From positions 565,802-629,801 of the forward strand of contig NZ_UETB01000001.1 in the NCBI RefSeq assembly GCF_900116375.1: 64,000 nt of DNA. Reading direction: 5' to 3'. This DNA comes from Georgenia satyanarayanai (GTDB lineage: Bacteria > Actinomycetota > Actinomycetes > Actinomycetales > Actinomycetaceae). The notes under the pieces are model-generated. The model saw only the letters and a list, made by a program, of their open reading frames with translations, did no database searches and was not told where the DNA came from. The translations under genes and the position numbers were made by a program. Shown here in pieces: positions 36,933-45,779 of the stretch. Every line of letters starts with the position of its first letter. Position 1 is the first letter of the stretch.

Positions 36933-37418
36933 TCAGCCGACGATGCTGCTGCCGGTGTAGAGGTGGAGGACAGGCACTCCGAGCGCCTCGCGCGCTCGGC
37001 TCGCCCAGTCGCGGCGCAGGGTGTCGTCGAGCAGCTTCGGGCTCGTCACCACGACGACCTCGGCGGCCCGGTGGTTGGACACCGCCTGGGTGAGCGCGGG
37101 CAGCGGGTCGTCGCCGACGACGACGCCGTCCGCCGTCGCTCCCGCTGCCTCGAGCAGCGCGAGCGACAGGCGCAACGCCTCGGTCGCCTCGGTACGTGCC
37201 GCGCGCTCGTCGGGGTCGGGGTTGGTGATGTCGTGCCACAGCCGCCGCAGGTCGAGCAGACCGAGGTCGTTGACGACCTCCTGAAGGACGTTGTGGTCGG
37301 TGTCCGCCGGGACGAGCACCTCGAAACGCACGTCACGCCCGGCGTAGGTCTCGACGATCTGCGCCACGTCGGTGTCGAGCAGGGTGTCCTCGGTCAGCAC
37401 GACGACGGTCTGCGTCAC
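36933..37418 (-). CDS. Hypothetical protein, universal-stress-like alpha/beta fold
   Basis: The 161-residue soluble protein starts TQTVVVLTEDTLLDTDVAQIV. It has alternating strands and helices with VRFEVLVPADTDHNVLQEVVNDLGL, ADGVVVGDDPLPALTQAV and AAEVVVVTSPKLLDDTL, then VPVLHLYTGSSIVG at the C-terminus. The last strand arrangement is like Rossmann-type UspA proteins, but the ATP-binding GXXGXXXXG motif is not visible. GTG 37418 has GGAGGA upstream. It lies downstream of a 131-bp gap containing a possible -10 box TATGGT on the minus strand. I do not recognise a specific function. Confidence 0.65.
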   Translation of the reverse strand: MTQTVVVLTEDTLLDTDVAQIVETYAGRDVRFEVLVPADTDHNVLQEVVNDLGLLDLRRLWHDITNPDPDERAARTEATEALRLSLALLEAAGATADGVVVGDDPLPALTQAVSNHRAAEVVVVTSPKLLDDTLRRDWASRAREALGVPVLHLYTGSSIVG

Positions 37419-37549
37419 TGGTCCTCCAGGTGTCTCGGTCCTCTGGGACGCACGTCCGGTCCGGCCGGCGCCGTCCGGAGGTGCATCCAGACGACCATAT
37501 GTGCATCGCGGGCGGAAGGGGTGGGCGGGGGCGGCGGGGCCGCGGTGTC

Positions 37550-39319
37550 TCAGACGCGGAGGACGACGACGTCGTGGCCCGGCAGGGTCAGCGTCTCACC
37601 GTCCGCGGTGGCCTCGCCCGTCCAGGACAGGACGACCTCGCGGACCTGGCCTCGCACGTGGATCTCGCGTGGCTCCTCCTCGAGGTTGGCGATGATCGCG
37701 ACCGAGCCGCGGTACATGCCGATCCAGCCGCCGTCGTCGCACGTCGTCACGCCGGTGTCGGCGCGCACGCCGCAGGCGATGTCCGTCTCCGCGTGCCGCA
37801 GCGCGATGAGGTCGCGGTAGAACGCGAGCAGCCGCGCGTGCCGCTCCCGGCCCGGCTCGGACCAGTCCAGGCGGCTCGCCTCGACGGTGCCGGGCGACTG
37901 CGGGTCGGGCACCTCGACGTCGCCACCGTAGACCTCCTCCCAGCCGTGGGAGGCGAACTCCTCGGTGCGGCCCTTGCGGATGGCCTCGGCGAGCTCGGGC
38001 TCGGCGTGGTCGGTGAAGTACTGGAACGGGGTGGTCGCGCCCCACTCCTCGCCCATGAAGAGCATCGGGGTGTAGGGCCCGAGGATCGCGATCGCGGCGG
38101 ACACCGCGAGCTGGCCGTCGCTGAGGACGCGGCTGGGGCGGTCCCCGATGGCGCGGTTGCCCACCTGGTCGTGGTTCTGGGTGAAGACGACGAAGCGCCG
38201 GGTGTCGACCTCGGCCGGCACGGGCGCGCCCCAGACCTTGTCCCGGAACTCGGAGTACGTGCCCGCGTGGACGAAGGTCTGGGCCAGCGCCGTCCGCAGG
38301 GTGTCGGTGGTGCCGAAGCTCACGTAGTACCCGTGCCGCTCGCCGGTGAGGCGGGCGTGCAGGGCGTGGTGCACGTCGTCGTCCCACTGCGCCGTCATGC
38401 CCAGCCCGCCCTCGGCGGTGGGGGTGACCATGCGGGCGTCGTTGAGGTCGGACTCCGCGACGAGGGACAGCGGGCGGCCCACCTCCTCCTCGAGCTCGGC
38501 GACGGCGTCGGACAGCTCCGCGAGCACGTGCCGCGGGGAGTCGTCGATGAGGGCGTGGACGGCGTCGAGCCGCAGGGCGTCGAGGTGGAAGTCCCGCAGC
38601 CAGCGCAGGGCGTTCTCGACGACGAACCGGCGCACCGGCCCGGCGTCCGGGCCGTCGAGATTCACGGCCGAGCCCCAGGGCGTCTCGTGCCGGTCGGTGA
38701 AGTACGGACCGAAGGGGCCGAGGTAGTTCCCGGACGGGCCGAGGTGGTTGTAGACGACGTCGAGGCACACCGCCAGTCCGCGGGCGTGGGCGGCGTCGAC
38801 GAAGCGCTGCAGCGCCTCCGGCCCGCCGTAGGGCTCGTGGACGGCGTACAGCGTGACGCCGTCGTAGCCCCAGCCGTGCTCCCCGGGGAACGCGGCGACG
38901 GGCATGAGCTCGACCATGTCGACGCCGAGGTCGACGAGGTGGTCGAGCCGCTCGATGGCGGCGTCGAGCGTGCCGGCAGGGGTGAAGGTGCCGACATGGA
39001 GCTCGTAGATCACGGCGCCGAGGCTCGAGCGGCCCTTCCACTGCTCGTCCTGCCACTCGTAGGCGGAGGCGTCGAAGACGCGCGAGGGGCCGTGGACGCC
39101 GTACGGCTGCCACGCGCTGCGCGGGTCGGGCAGGCCGAACCCGCCGTCCAGGTGGAACAGGTAGTCCGTGCCGGGGGGCAGCGCCTCCGGCGTCGCCCAC
39201 CAGCCGTCCTCGCGCGCCTCGAGCGGGAGGCGCTCGGCGGTGTCGTCGGCCGGACCGGACGGCAGGCTGATCTCGACGGTGCGGGCGGCGGGCGCCCAGA
39301 CGGTCAACGGCTCAGGCAT
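37550..39319 (-). CDS. treZ: Malto-oligosyltrehalose trehalohydrolase
   Basis: The 589-residue GH13 enzyme releases trehalose from maltooligosyl-trehalose, the last step of the TreX-TreY-TreZ route. An N-terminal CBM48-like domain (about 1-90) begins LTVWAPAARTVEISL. Catalytic elements are LDALRLDAVHAL (nucleophile Asp), LVAESDLND (acid/base Glu) and FTQNHDQVGNRA (third Asp). The ATG at 39319 lies inside the end of treY (8-bp overlap), so translation is coupled. It ends the three-gene operon. Confidence 0.96.
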   Translation of the reverse strand: MPEPLTVWAPAARTVEISLPSGPADDTAERLPLEAREDGWWATPEALPPGTDYLFHLDGGFGLPDPRSAWQPYGVHGPSRVFDASAYEWQDEQWKGRSSLGAVIYELHVGTFTPAGTLDAAIERLDHLVDLGVDMVELMPVAAFPGEHGWGYDGVTLYAVHEPYGGPEALQRFVDAAHARGLAVCLDVVYNHLGPSGNYLGPFGPYFTDRHETPWGSAVNLDGPDAGPVRRFVVENALRWLRDFHLDALRLDAVHALIDDSPRHVLAELSDAVAELEEEVGRPLSLVAESDLNDARMVTPTAEGGLGMTAQWDDDVHHALHARLTGERHGYYVSFGTTDTLRTALAQTFVHAGTYSEFRDKVWGAPVPAEVDTRRFVVFTQNHDQVGNRAIGDRPSRVLSDGQLAVSAAIAILGPYTPMLFMGEEWGATTPFQYFTDHAEPELAEAIRKGRTEEFASHGWEEVYGGDVEVPDPQSPGTVEASRLDWSEPGRERHARLLAFYRDLIALRHAETDIACGVRADTGVTTCDDGGWIGMYRGSVAIIANLEEEPREIHVRGQVREVVLSWTGEATADGETLTLPGHDVVVLRV

Positions 39320-41834
39320 CGGCTCTCTCCAGCAGTGCGACGGGGTGAGGGTCGAGGAGGTCGGCGAGGCGGCACGAGCCCCCGGGCACCTCACGGCCGG
39401 TGAGGACGTCACGCCACCGGCCCTCCGGCAGGACGACGGTGTGCTCGCCGAACCCGCCGAGGGCGTCCAGCCCGCGGGCGAGGCGGGTGACGACCGTGAC
39501 GGCCCGCGGCCCGGAGTCGTCGCCGCGCGCGAAGGCGATGGCGTGGCCGGTGGACGTGGGCAGCGGCAGGTACTGCGAGGACGCGCCGACGAAGGCCGCG
39601 GCCTCCCGGCGGCGCAGCCGCAGGGCCCGGGCCGTGAGGGCGAGCTTGACCTCGTCCAGCGTGCCGGGCGTGGCGCCGTCGTCGAGGCGGTCGAGCTGGC
39701 GGGCCAGCTCGGTGAAGTCGACCGGTCGCCTGTTGTCCGGGTCCACGAGCGACGTCCGGGTCACCTCGGTGCCCTGGTAGACGTCGGCGACGCCGAGCAC
39801 GGTGAGCTGGAGCAGCTTGACGCCGAGCACGGCCGCTCGCACGGTCTGCGCCGTCGTCCGCTCCCACTCGGTGAGGGCCTCGACGACGGCCGGGTGCTCG
39901 AGCAGCGCGGTCGCGTAGTCGAGCAGCGCGTCCTCACGGACGGTGTCGGGGTCGGTCCATGTCGTCCAGGACTTCTGCTCGCGCACCGCCTTGACGAGGT
40001 AGCCGCGCAGACGCTCGGCGGTCATCGGGTCGGAGTCGGTCCACGTCCCGACGAGGACCTGCCACAGGAGGTTTTCCGCGCGCCCGTCGAGGTCCGCGGG
40101 GCGGATGTCCGCCGTCGCCTCACGCAGCCGGCGCACGAGGGCCAGCCACTCCTCGGCGTACTCCGAGAGCACGCCGATACGGGCGCGCACGTCCTCACCG
40201 CGCTTGGTGTCGTGGGTGCTGCCGGCCGTCATCGTCGCGGGGTGCGCGCTGATGGTCTGCGCGACCCACGCGTGCAGCTCGTCGACGCTGATGCCGAAGC
40301 GACGCGGGGAGCCGCCCACCTCGCACAGGCTCACCAGGTGCGTCCACCGGTAGTAGGCGGTGTCCTCCACGCCCTTGGCCATGACGGCGCCGCAGGTCTG
40401 CTGGAAGCGGATGATGAGCTCGTTGCGCCGTGCCTCGTGCACACGCCCCGCGCTGCCGACCTCGTGCCCCAGGAGGAGGTCGACGACGACGTCGAGCGTC
40501 TCGTGGCGCTCCTCGTCCAGGTGGGTGCGCGCCTCCTCGGCGGCCTCCCGCACCACCCGCTCGCTCATGGGCGGCGCGGGCTCCCCGGGGACGACGTAGG
40601 CGCGGTAGCGGTCGAAGGCCACGAGGAGCTCGACGACGCAGTCCTCGAGGGACCGGTAGGTGTGGTCGCGCAGGCGCACGTCCTCGTCGCACAGCTCGCG
40701 CAGGATGGTGGCGAGGCGGTGGACCTCGGCGTACAGCGAGGTGCTGACGATCTGCCGCTTGGCGTCGGTGATCATCTCCGCCAGCTCCCCGCGGGAGTCG
40801 CCGGCGATCTCGGTCATCGCGGTGCCCAGCGCGCCGGAGCCCGCCGGGTCGGTGAGGACGGAGTTGATCCGCCAGGCGGCGTCGTAGCCGGTGGTGCCGG
40901 CCACCGGCCAGTCCGGGGCGAGGGTCTCCTCGCCCTCGAGGATCTTCTCCGCGACGACCCACGCGCCGCCGGTGGCCTCGTCGAGGCGCTCGAAGTAGCC
41001 GCGGGGGTCGGCCAGGCCGTCGGGGTGGTCGATGCGCAGGGCGTCGATGTGCCCCGAGCGCATGAGGTCGAGGAGCAGGGCGTGGCTGGCGTCGAAGACG
41101 TCCGGGTCCTCCACCCGCAGCGCGGCGAGGGTGTCGACGTCGAAGAAGCGGCGGTAGTTGAGCTCCTCGTCGGCCACCCGCCAGTAGGACAGCCGGTAGA
41201 ACTGCCGCTCGAGCAGCTCGGCCAGCGGCAGCTGCTCGGTGCTGGGCCGCACGGGGAAGGTGTGCTCGTAGTAGCGCAGCACCGGCTGCTCGCCGAGCTC
41301 GGGCTCGGAGGGCACGACCATGTGCTCCACCCGCAGCTCACCGCCGGCCAGCGCGGCCCCGACGCGCTCACCGAGCACGGGCATGAGGATCCCGGGCCGC
41401 TCGGAGGCGAGGTCGACGTCGAACCACCCGGCGTAGGGGGAGTCCGGGCCGTCCTTGAGGACCGACCACAGCGCCCGGTTGTGCCACGCGGGCGTCGGGA
41501 CGGCCATGTGGTTGGGCACGACGTCGACGACGATCCCCAGCCCGGCGCCGTGCGCCGTCGTGCACAGCCGCTCCAGACCTTCCCGGCCGCCCATGACGGT
41601 CGAGATGCGGGTGTGGTCGACGACGTCGTAGCCGTGGGTGGACCCGGGGGCCGCCTCGAGGACGGGGGACAGGTACAAATCGGTGACCCCGAGCCCGGCG
41701 AGGTAGGGCACGAGCGCCTCGGCGTCCGCGAAGCCGAGGTCCGGCCCGAGCTGGAGCCGGTAGGTGCTCACCGGCAGGCGACGCCCCGCCGAGGGGAGGT
41801 GGCGGGAGGCGGCGGTGGGCTGCGGCGTGCTCAC
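39312..41834 (-). CDS. treY: Malto-oligosyltrehalose synthase
   Basis: The 840-residue GH13_26 enzyme isomerises the reducing-end alpha-1,4 link of maltodextrins to the alpha,alpha-1,1 link of trehalose. It begins with VSTYRLQLGPDLGFADAEAL then TDLYLSPVLEAAPGSTHGYDV, typical of TreY. The catalytic Asp is in IDALRIDHPDGLADP, the Glu in WVVAEKILEGEE, and late motifs include GTTGYD and GSTHDTKRGEDVRARI. It overlaps treX by 4 bp at its start and treZ by 8 bp at its end. Confidence 0.96.
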   Translation of the reverse strand: MSTPQPTAASRHLPSAGRRLPVSTYRLQLGPDLGFADAEALVPYLAGLGVTDLYLSPVLEAAPGSTHGYDVVDHTRISTVMGGREGLERLCTTAHGAGLGIVVDVVPNHMAVPTPAWHNRALWSVLKDGPDSPYAGWFDVDLASERPGILMPVLGERVGAALAGGELRVEHMVVPSEPELGEQPVLRYYEHTFPVRPSTEQLPLAELLERQFYRLSYWRVADEELNYRRFFDVDTLAALRVEDPDVFDASHALLLDLMRSGHIDALRIDHPDGLADPRGYFERLDEATGGAWVVAEKILEGEETLAPDWPVAGTTGYDAAWRINSVLTDPAGSGALGTAMTEIAGDSRGELAEMITDAKRQIVSTSLYAEVHRLATILRELCDEDVRLRDHTYRSLEDCVVELLVAFDRYRAYVVPGEPAPPMSERVVREAAEEARTHLDEERHETLDVVVDLLLGHEVGSAGRVHEARRNELIIRFQQTCGAVMAKGVEDTAYYRWTHLVSLCEVGGSPRRFGISVDELHAWVAQTISAHPATMTAGSTHDTKRGEDVRARIGVLSEYAEEWLALVRRLREATADIRPADLDGRAENLLWQVLVGTWTDSDPMTAERLRGYLVKAVREQKSWTTWTDPDTVREDALLDYATALLEHPAVVEALTEWERTTAQTVRAAVLGVKLLQLTVLGVADVYQGTEVTRTSLVDPDNRRPVDFTELARQLDRLDDGATPGTLDEVKLALTARALRLRRREAAAFVGASSQYLPLPTSTGHAIAFARGDDSGPRAVTVVTRLARGLDALGGFGEHTVVLPEGRWRDVLTGREVPGGSCRLADLLDPHPVALLERADA

Positions 41835-43951
41835 GCCTCCTCCTCACGGGGGCACACGAGGATGACGGTGTTGTGGGGCAGCACCTCCAGGGTGTCCCCG
41901 GGGTGGTAGTCCCCGTTCTCCGTGTGCGTGGGGTCGGTGTTGATCGCCGTGCGCCACACCGTCCCGAACCCCTCGTCGGGGATGGTGAAGGTGACGGGCT
42001 CGGCGGCCGCGTTGAGCATGACGAGGAGGTTGTCGTCGACCACCTGCTCACCGCGGGCGTCGGGCTCGGGGATGGCGTCGCCGTTGTAGAAGATCGAGAT
42101 GGAGCGGGCGTGGGACTGCTCCCAGTCCTCGTCCTCCATCGGCTCGGCCGCGGGCGTGAGCCAGGCGATCTCGCCGACCTCGGACTGACCGCCGTGGCCG
42201 GGATCGCCGGCGAAGAACCGGCGCCGGCGCAGCACCGGGTGCGCCGCCCGGAAGTGGACCATGCGCTGGGTGAAGTCGAGCAGGTGCTCCTGCTCCTCGG
42301 TGAGGTTCCAGTCCACCCACGCCAGCTCGTTGTCCTGGCAGTAGACGTTGTTGTTGCCCTGCTGGGTGCGACCGAGCTCGTCACCGTGGGCGATCATCGG
42401 CACGCCCTGGGAGAACAGGAGCGTGGCGAGGAAGTTGCGGTGCCGGCGGAGGCGCAGCGCCCGGACCTCGGCGTCGTCGGTCTCGCCCTCCGCGCCGCTG
42501 TTCCACGAGCGGTTGTGCTCCTCGCCGTCGTTGTTGTCCTCGCCGTTGTCCTCGTTGTGCTTCTCGTTGTAGGAGACGAGGTCGCGCATCGTGAAGCCGT
42601 CGTGGGCGGTGACGAAGTTGATCGAGGCGACCGGGTGGCGCCCGCTGTGGGCGTACAGGTCCGCCGAGCCCGTGATGCGGGTGGCGAACTCGGCCAGCGT
42701 CGAGGGCTCGCTGCGCCAGAAGTCGCGCACCGTGTCGCGGTAGCGCCCGTTCCACTCCGTCCAGAGCGGGGGGAACCCGCCGACCTGGTACCCGCCCTCG
42801 CCGAGGTCCCACGGCTCGGCGATGAGCTTGGCCTGGGAGATGACCGGGTCCTGCTGGATGATGTCGAAGAAGGACGAGAGCCGGTCGACGGCGTGGAGCT
42901 CGCGGGCCAGCGTCGAGGCGAGGTCGAAGCGGAAGCCGTCGACGTGCATCTCCGTGATCCAGTACCGCAGCGAGTCCATGATCATCTGGAGCGTGTGCGG
43001 TGAGCGCATGAGCAGGGAGTTGCCCGTGCCGGTCGTGTCGAAGTAGTGCGCCTCGTCGCCCTCGACGAGGCGGTAGTACGAGGCGTTGTCGATGCCCTTG
43101 AAGGACAGCGTGGGCCCGAGGTGGTTGCCCTCGGCCGTGTGGTTGTAGACGACGTCGAGGATGACCTCGATGTTCGCCTCGTGGAGGGCCTTGACCATCG
43201 TCTTGAAGTCCTGCACCTGCTGGCCGGCCCCGCGCAGGGAGCTGTAGGCGTTGTGCGGGGCGAAGAACCCGATGGTGTTGTAGCCCCAGTAGTTGCTCAG
43301 CCCCTTCTCCTGCAGGTGGGGGTCGTTGACGAACTGGTGGACGGGCATGAGCTCGATCGCCGTGACGCCCAGGGCGGTGAGGTGGTCGATGACGGCCGGG
43401 TGCGCGAGGCCGGCGTAGGTGCCACGCAGCTCCTCGGGCACCTCCGGGTGGAGCTCGGTGAGCCCCTTGACGTGCGCCTCGTAGATGACCGAGTCGTGGT
43501 ACTCGTGGCCCGGCGGGCGGTCGAACTCCCAGTCGAAGAAGGGGTTGATGACGACCGAGTGCATCGTGTGCGGCGCCGAGTCGTCGGTGTTGCGCTCGGC
43601 CGGGTCCTCGAACTGGTAGGAGTACAGCGCCGGGTCCGCGTCGATCTGTCCGTCGATCGCCTTGGCGTACGGGTCGAGGAGGAGCTTGGAGGGGTCGCAC
43701 CGGTGACCCTGCTCGGGGTCGTAGGGGCCGTGCACGCGGTACCCGTAGCGCTGCCCGGGCTGGGCGGAGCGCAGGTACCCGTGCCAGACGTGCCCGTCGA
43801 CCTCGGTGAGCTCGAAACGCTCCTCGGTGCCGTCGTCGTGGAGGAGGCAGAGCTCCACCTTCTCGGCGACCGAGGAGTAGAGCGCGAAGTTGGTGCCGGT
43901 GCCGTCGAAGGTGGCACCCAGGGGGTAAGGACGTCCAGGCCAAGGCTGCAT
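41831..43951 (-). CDS. treX: Glycogen debranching enzyme (TreX/GlgX)
   Basis: The 706-residue GH13_11 isoamylase-type enzyme removes alpha-1,6 branches from glycogen, supplying linear maltodextrin to TreY. An N-terminal CBM48 domain (about 1-150) begins PYPLGATFDGTGTNFALYS. The active site is VDGFRFDLASTLARE (nucleophile), LIAEPWDLGEGGYQVG (acid/base) and FVTAHDGFTMRDLVSYNEKHN. It is first in the minus-strand trehalose operon, hence the treX name, though glgX is equally correct. It diverges from the membrane-GNAT fusion at 44020. Confidence 0.95.
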   Translation of the reverse strand: MQPWPGRPYPLGATFDGTGTNFALYSSVAEKVELCLLHDDGTEERFELTEVDGHVWHGYLRSAQPGQRYGYRVHGPYDPEQGHRCDPSKLLLDPYAKAIDGQIDADPALYSYQFEDPAERNTDDSAPHTMHSVVINPFFDWEFDRPPGHEYHDSVIYEAHVKGLTELHPEVPEELRGTYAGLAHPAVIDHLTALGVTAIELMPVHQFVNDPHLQEKGLSNYWGYNTIGFFAPHNAYSSLRGAGQQVQDFKTMVKALHEANIEVILDVVYNHTAEGNHLGPTLSFKGIDNASYYRLVEGDEAHYFDTTGTGNSLLMRSPHTLQMIMDSLRYWITEMHVDGFRFDLASTLARELHAVDRLSSFFDIIQQDPVISQAKLIAEPWDLGEGGYQVGGFPPLWTEWNGRYRDTVRDFWRSEPSTLAEFATRITGSADLYAHSGRHPVASINFVTAHDGFTMRDLVSYNEKHNEDNGEDNNDGEEHNRSWNSGAEGETDDAEVRALRLRRHRNFLATLLFSQGVPMIAHGDELGRTQQGNNNVYCQDNELAWVDWNLTEEQEHLLDFTQRMVHFRAAHPVLRRRRFFAGDPGHGGQSEVGEIAWLTPAAEPMEDEDWEQSHARSISIFYNGDAIPEPDARGEQVVDDNLLVMLNAAAEPVTFTIPDEGFGTVWRTAINTDPTHTENGDYHPGDTLEVLPHNTVILVCPREEEA

Positions 43952-44019
43952 GAGCGATAGGCTCTCATCGCTGCGGCATTTCGGCCCGCAGAGAGCTGAA
44001 GCGGTCCGAGGGAGGACGC

Positions 44020-44655
44020 GTGATCGACCTGTCGCCCGGCTGGCAGGTGGCCCTCGAGGTCCTGGGGTGGGTGGGCTCCGGCATCGTCGTCTGGTCGATG
44101 ATGCAGCAGCGGATCCTGCGTCTGCGCGTGTACAACCTCATCGGCTGCGTCGTGCAGGTGCTCTACAACGGGGTGCTCGGGGTGTGGCCCGTCGTCGCCC
44201 TCAACGTCGTTCTCGCCGTCGTCCAGGTGGTCAATCTCACACGGCTGCTGCGCGGCCGGGACGACCCGGCGTCCTACTCCGTGGCGGAGGTGCCCGCCCA
44301 CGGCCCGCTCCTCACGCAGCTCGTCGAGCGGCACCGTGAGGACGTCGCGCGCTTCCACCCCGGGTTCACCACCCCCACGGCTAGCGCCGACGCCTTCGTC
44401 GTCATGTCCGGGGACGAGGTCGCCGGGTGCGTCGTCGTCCACGACGACGACGGCGTGGCCCAGATCGAGCTCGACTACGTCACCGAGCGCTTCCGTGACT
44501 TCTCCCCGGGCCGCTTCGTCTTCCGGCGCAGCGGGGTCCTCGCCGATCGCGGCTACCGGGCGGTGGCCTCCGCTCCCGGCACCGTCGAGCCGTACTACGA
44601 GCAGGTGGGCTTCGAGCGGCGCGGGGACCGCTTCGTCCTCGACCTCACGGCCTGA
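44020..44655 (+). CDS. CBU_0592/YgjV-like membrane domain fused to a GNAT-like domain
   Basis: The 211-residue protein has three N-terminal transmembrane helices (about residues 10-75). The helix sequence VLGWVGSGIVVWSMMQQRILRLR and the pattern VYNLIGCVVQVLYNGVLGVWPVVALNVVLAVVQ match the small YgjV/CBU_0592 membrane domain. The C-terminal part (about 85-211) looks like a GNAT fold: DAFVVMSGDEVAGCVVVHDD, DYVTERFRDFSPGRFVF and EPYYEQVGFERRGDRFVLDL. The canonical acetyl-CoA loop QXXGXG/A is not clear. GTG 44020 is preceded by GGAGG. It may be a membrane-tethered acyltransferase; its substrate is unknown. Confidence 0.7.
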   Translation: MIDLSPGWQVALEVLGWVGSGIVVWSMMQQRILRLRVYNLIGCVVQVLYNGVLGVWPVVALNVVLAVVQVVNLTRLLRGRDDPASYSVAEVPAHGPLLTQLVERHREDVARFHPGFTTPTASADAFVVMSGDEVAGCVVVHDDDGVAQIELDYVTERFRDFSPGRFVFRRSGVLADRGYRAVASAPGTVEPYYEQVGFERRGDRFVLDLTA

Positions 44656-44667
44656 GCCGGGAAACGA

Positions 44668-44700
44668 GCAGGGCCCCCGACCGCTGGTCAGGGGCCCTGC
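44668..44700 (+). terminator. Terminator between the membrane-GNAT gene and tRNA-Val(CAC)
   Basis: GCAGGGCCCC (44668-44677) pairs with GGGGCCCTGC (44691-44700), with further GACC/GGTC pairing in the loop. It serves convergent transcripts, so it can terminate both the plus-strand gene and the minus-strand tRNA. Confidence 0.85.
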
Positions 44701-44705
44701 TGCGC

Positions 44706-44780
44706 TGGTGGGCGATACTGGGTTCGAACCAGTGACCTCCTCGGTGTGAACGAGGCGCTCTACCACTGAGCCAATCGCCC
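44706..44780 (-). tRNA. tRNA-Val (anticodon CAC)
   Basis: The 7-bp acceptor stem GGGCGAT/ATCGCCC, D arm, anticodon stem CCTCG/CGAGG with loop TTCACAC, and T arm GGTTCGAA are all present. The discriminator A is at 44709, and a templated CCA follows (44708-44706). It reads GUG, the favoured valine codon in this GC-rich genome. Confidence 0.96.
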
Positions 44781-44825
44781 GCGCTGGACGATGTTAGCCC
44801 ACCGGCGGGCGTGCCCCCAAACCGC

Positions 44826-45683
44826 TCACGGGTCGAGGTCCTCCGCGGCGCGCGTGGCGTAGAGCTCCTGGACCCGCAGCGTCACGGGCCCGGGCTCGAT
44901 CTGGCGGCCGTCGATGCTGTCGACGGGGACGATGCCGCGCGTGGCGGAGGTCACGGCCGCGTGCTCGGCCGCGAGGAGGTCGGCGATCGGCACGACCGCC
45001 TCCCGCACGGGCAGGCCCGCCTCGTGCGCCCACTCGAGGACGAGCTCGCGGGTGACGCCCGCGAGGCAGCCGGAGGCGAGGGGAGGGGTGAGCAGCTCGC
45101 CGCCGGTCTCGAGGAAGACGTTGGACGCCGACCCCTCGCACAGCTCCTCCCGCGTGTTGGCGAGCACCGCCTCCGTCCCGCCCTGCCGGCGGGCGTGCTC
45201 GAGCGCGAGGACGTTCTCCCCGTAGGAGGTCGACTTGACCCCCACGAGCGGGGAGCGCTCGTTGCGCACCCACGGCACGACGACGACGGCGGTACGCGGG
45301 GGCGGTCCGTCGGCTCCCGGGTGGGGCACCGACTCGGCCGACGCGGTGAGGAGGAGGGTGGGCGTCGCGTCGGCGCGGGGTGTCCCGGCCGGGAGCGGCC
45401 CTGCCGTCCACGTCATGCGCAGCCGCCCGGTCCCGCCGTCGAGCCGTGCGGCGAGGTCGAGGGCCGCGCCGGTGACGACGTCGGTGGGCGGGACGGGCAG
45501 CCCGGCGACGGTGGCCGAGCGCACGAGCCGGGCCACGTGCCGGCGCAGGGCGAAGGGCCGACCGGAGACGACGACGCAGGTGTCGAAGACGCCGTCGCCC
45601 ACCGTGAGGCCCCGGTCCAGGGCCGTGACGACGGGCTCCTCGGCCGTCCGGACTTTGCCGTCGAACCACACGAGAGTGCTCAT
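44826..45683 (-). CDS. pabC: Aminodeoxychorismate lyase (class IV aminotransferase)
   Basis: The 285-residue PLP-fold type IV protein is predicted to convert 4-amino-4-deoxychorismate to 4-aminobenzoate and pyruvate in folate synthesis. The start has VWFDGKV then ALDRGLTVGDGVFDT. The PLP lysine is in VGVKSTSYGENVLALEHARRQG, the cofactor Glu region is LCEGSASNVFLE, and the phosphate loop is LAGVTRELVLEWA. A branched-chain aminotransferase is the alternative, but the neighbouring chorismate-binding enzyme supports PabC. The ATG is 6 nt after CAGGCT, so possibly leaderless. CACGGGAGGTCCCGTG (45700-45715), an inverted repeat, lies just upstream. Confidence 0.85.
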   Translation of the reverse strand: MSTLVWFDGKVRTAEEPVVTALDRGLTVGDGVFDTCVVVSGRPFALRRHVARLVRSATVAGLPVPPTDVVTGAALDLAARLDGGTGRLRMTWTAGPLPAGTPRADATPTLLLTASAESVPHPGADGPPPRTAVVVVPWVRNERSPLVGVKSTSYGENVLALEHARRQGGTEAVLANTREELCEGSASNVFLETGGELLTPPLASGCLAGVTRELVLEWAHEAGLPVREAVVPIADLLAAEHAAVTSATRGIVPVDSIDGRQIEPGPVTLRVQELYATRAAEDLDP

Positions 45684-45779
45684 GGGGGAAGCCTGCCACC
45701 ACGGGAGGTCCCGTGACCTCCCCGGTTCACCTTCTGCAGGCGGACGGAAGGAGGGGAGGCCGGAGGAGAAGCGGGGAGG

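Noticed and set aside
39168-41909. A 913-codon open frame on the plus strand opposite treY
   Set aside because: It is antisense to a well-supported GH13 enzyme with intact catalytic residues; the composition is typical of a shadow frame.
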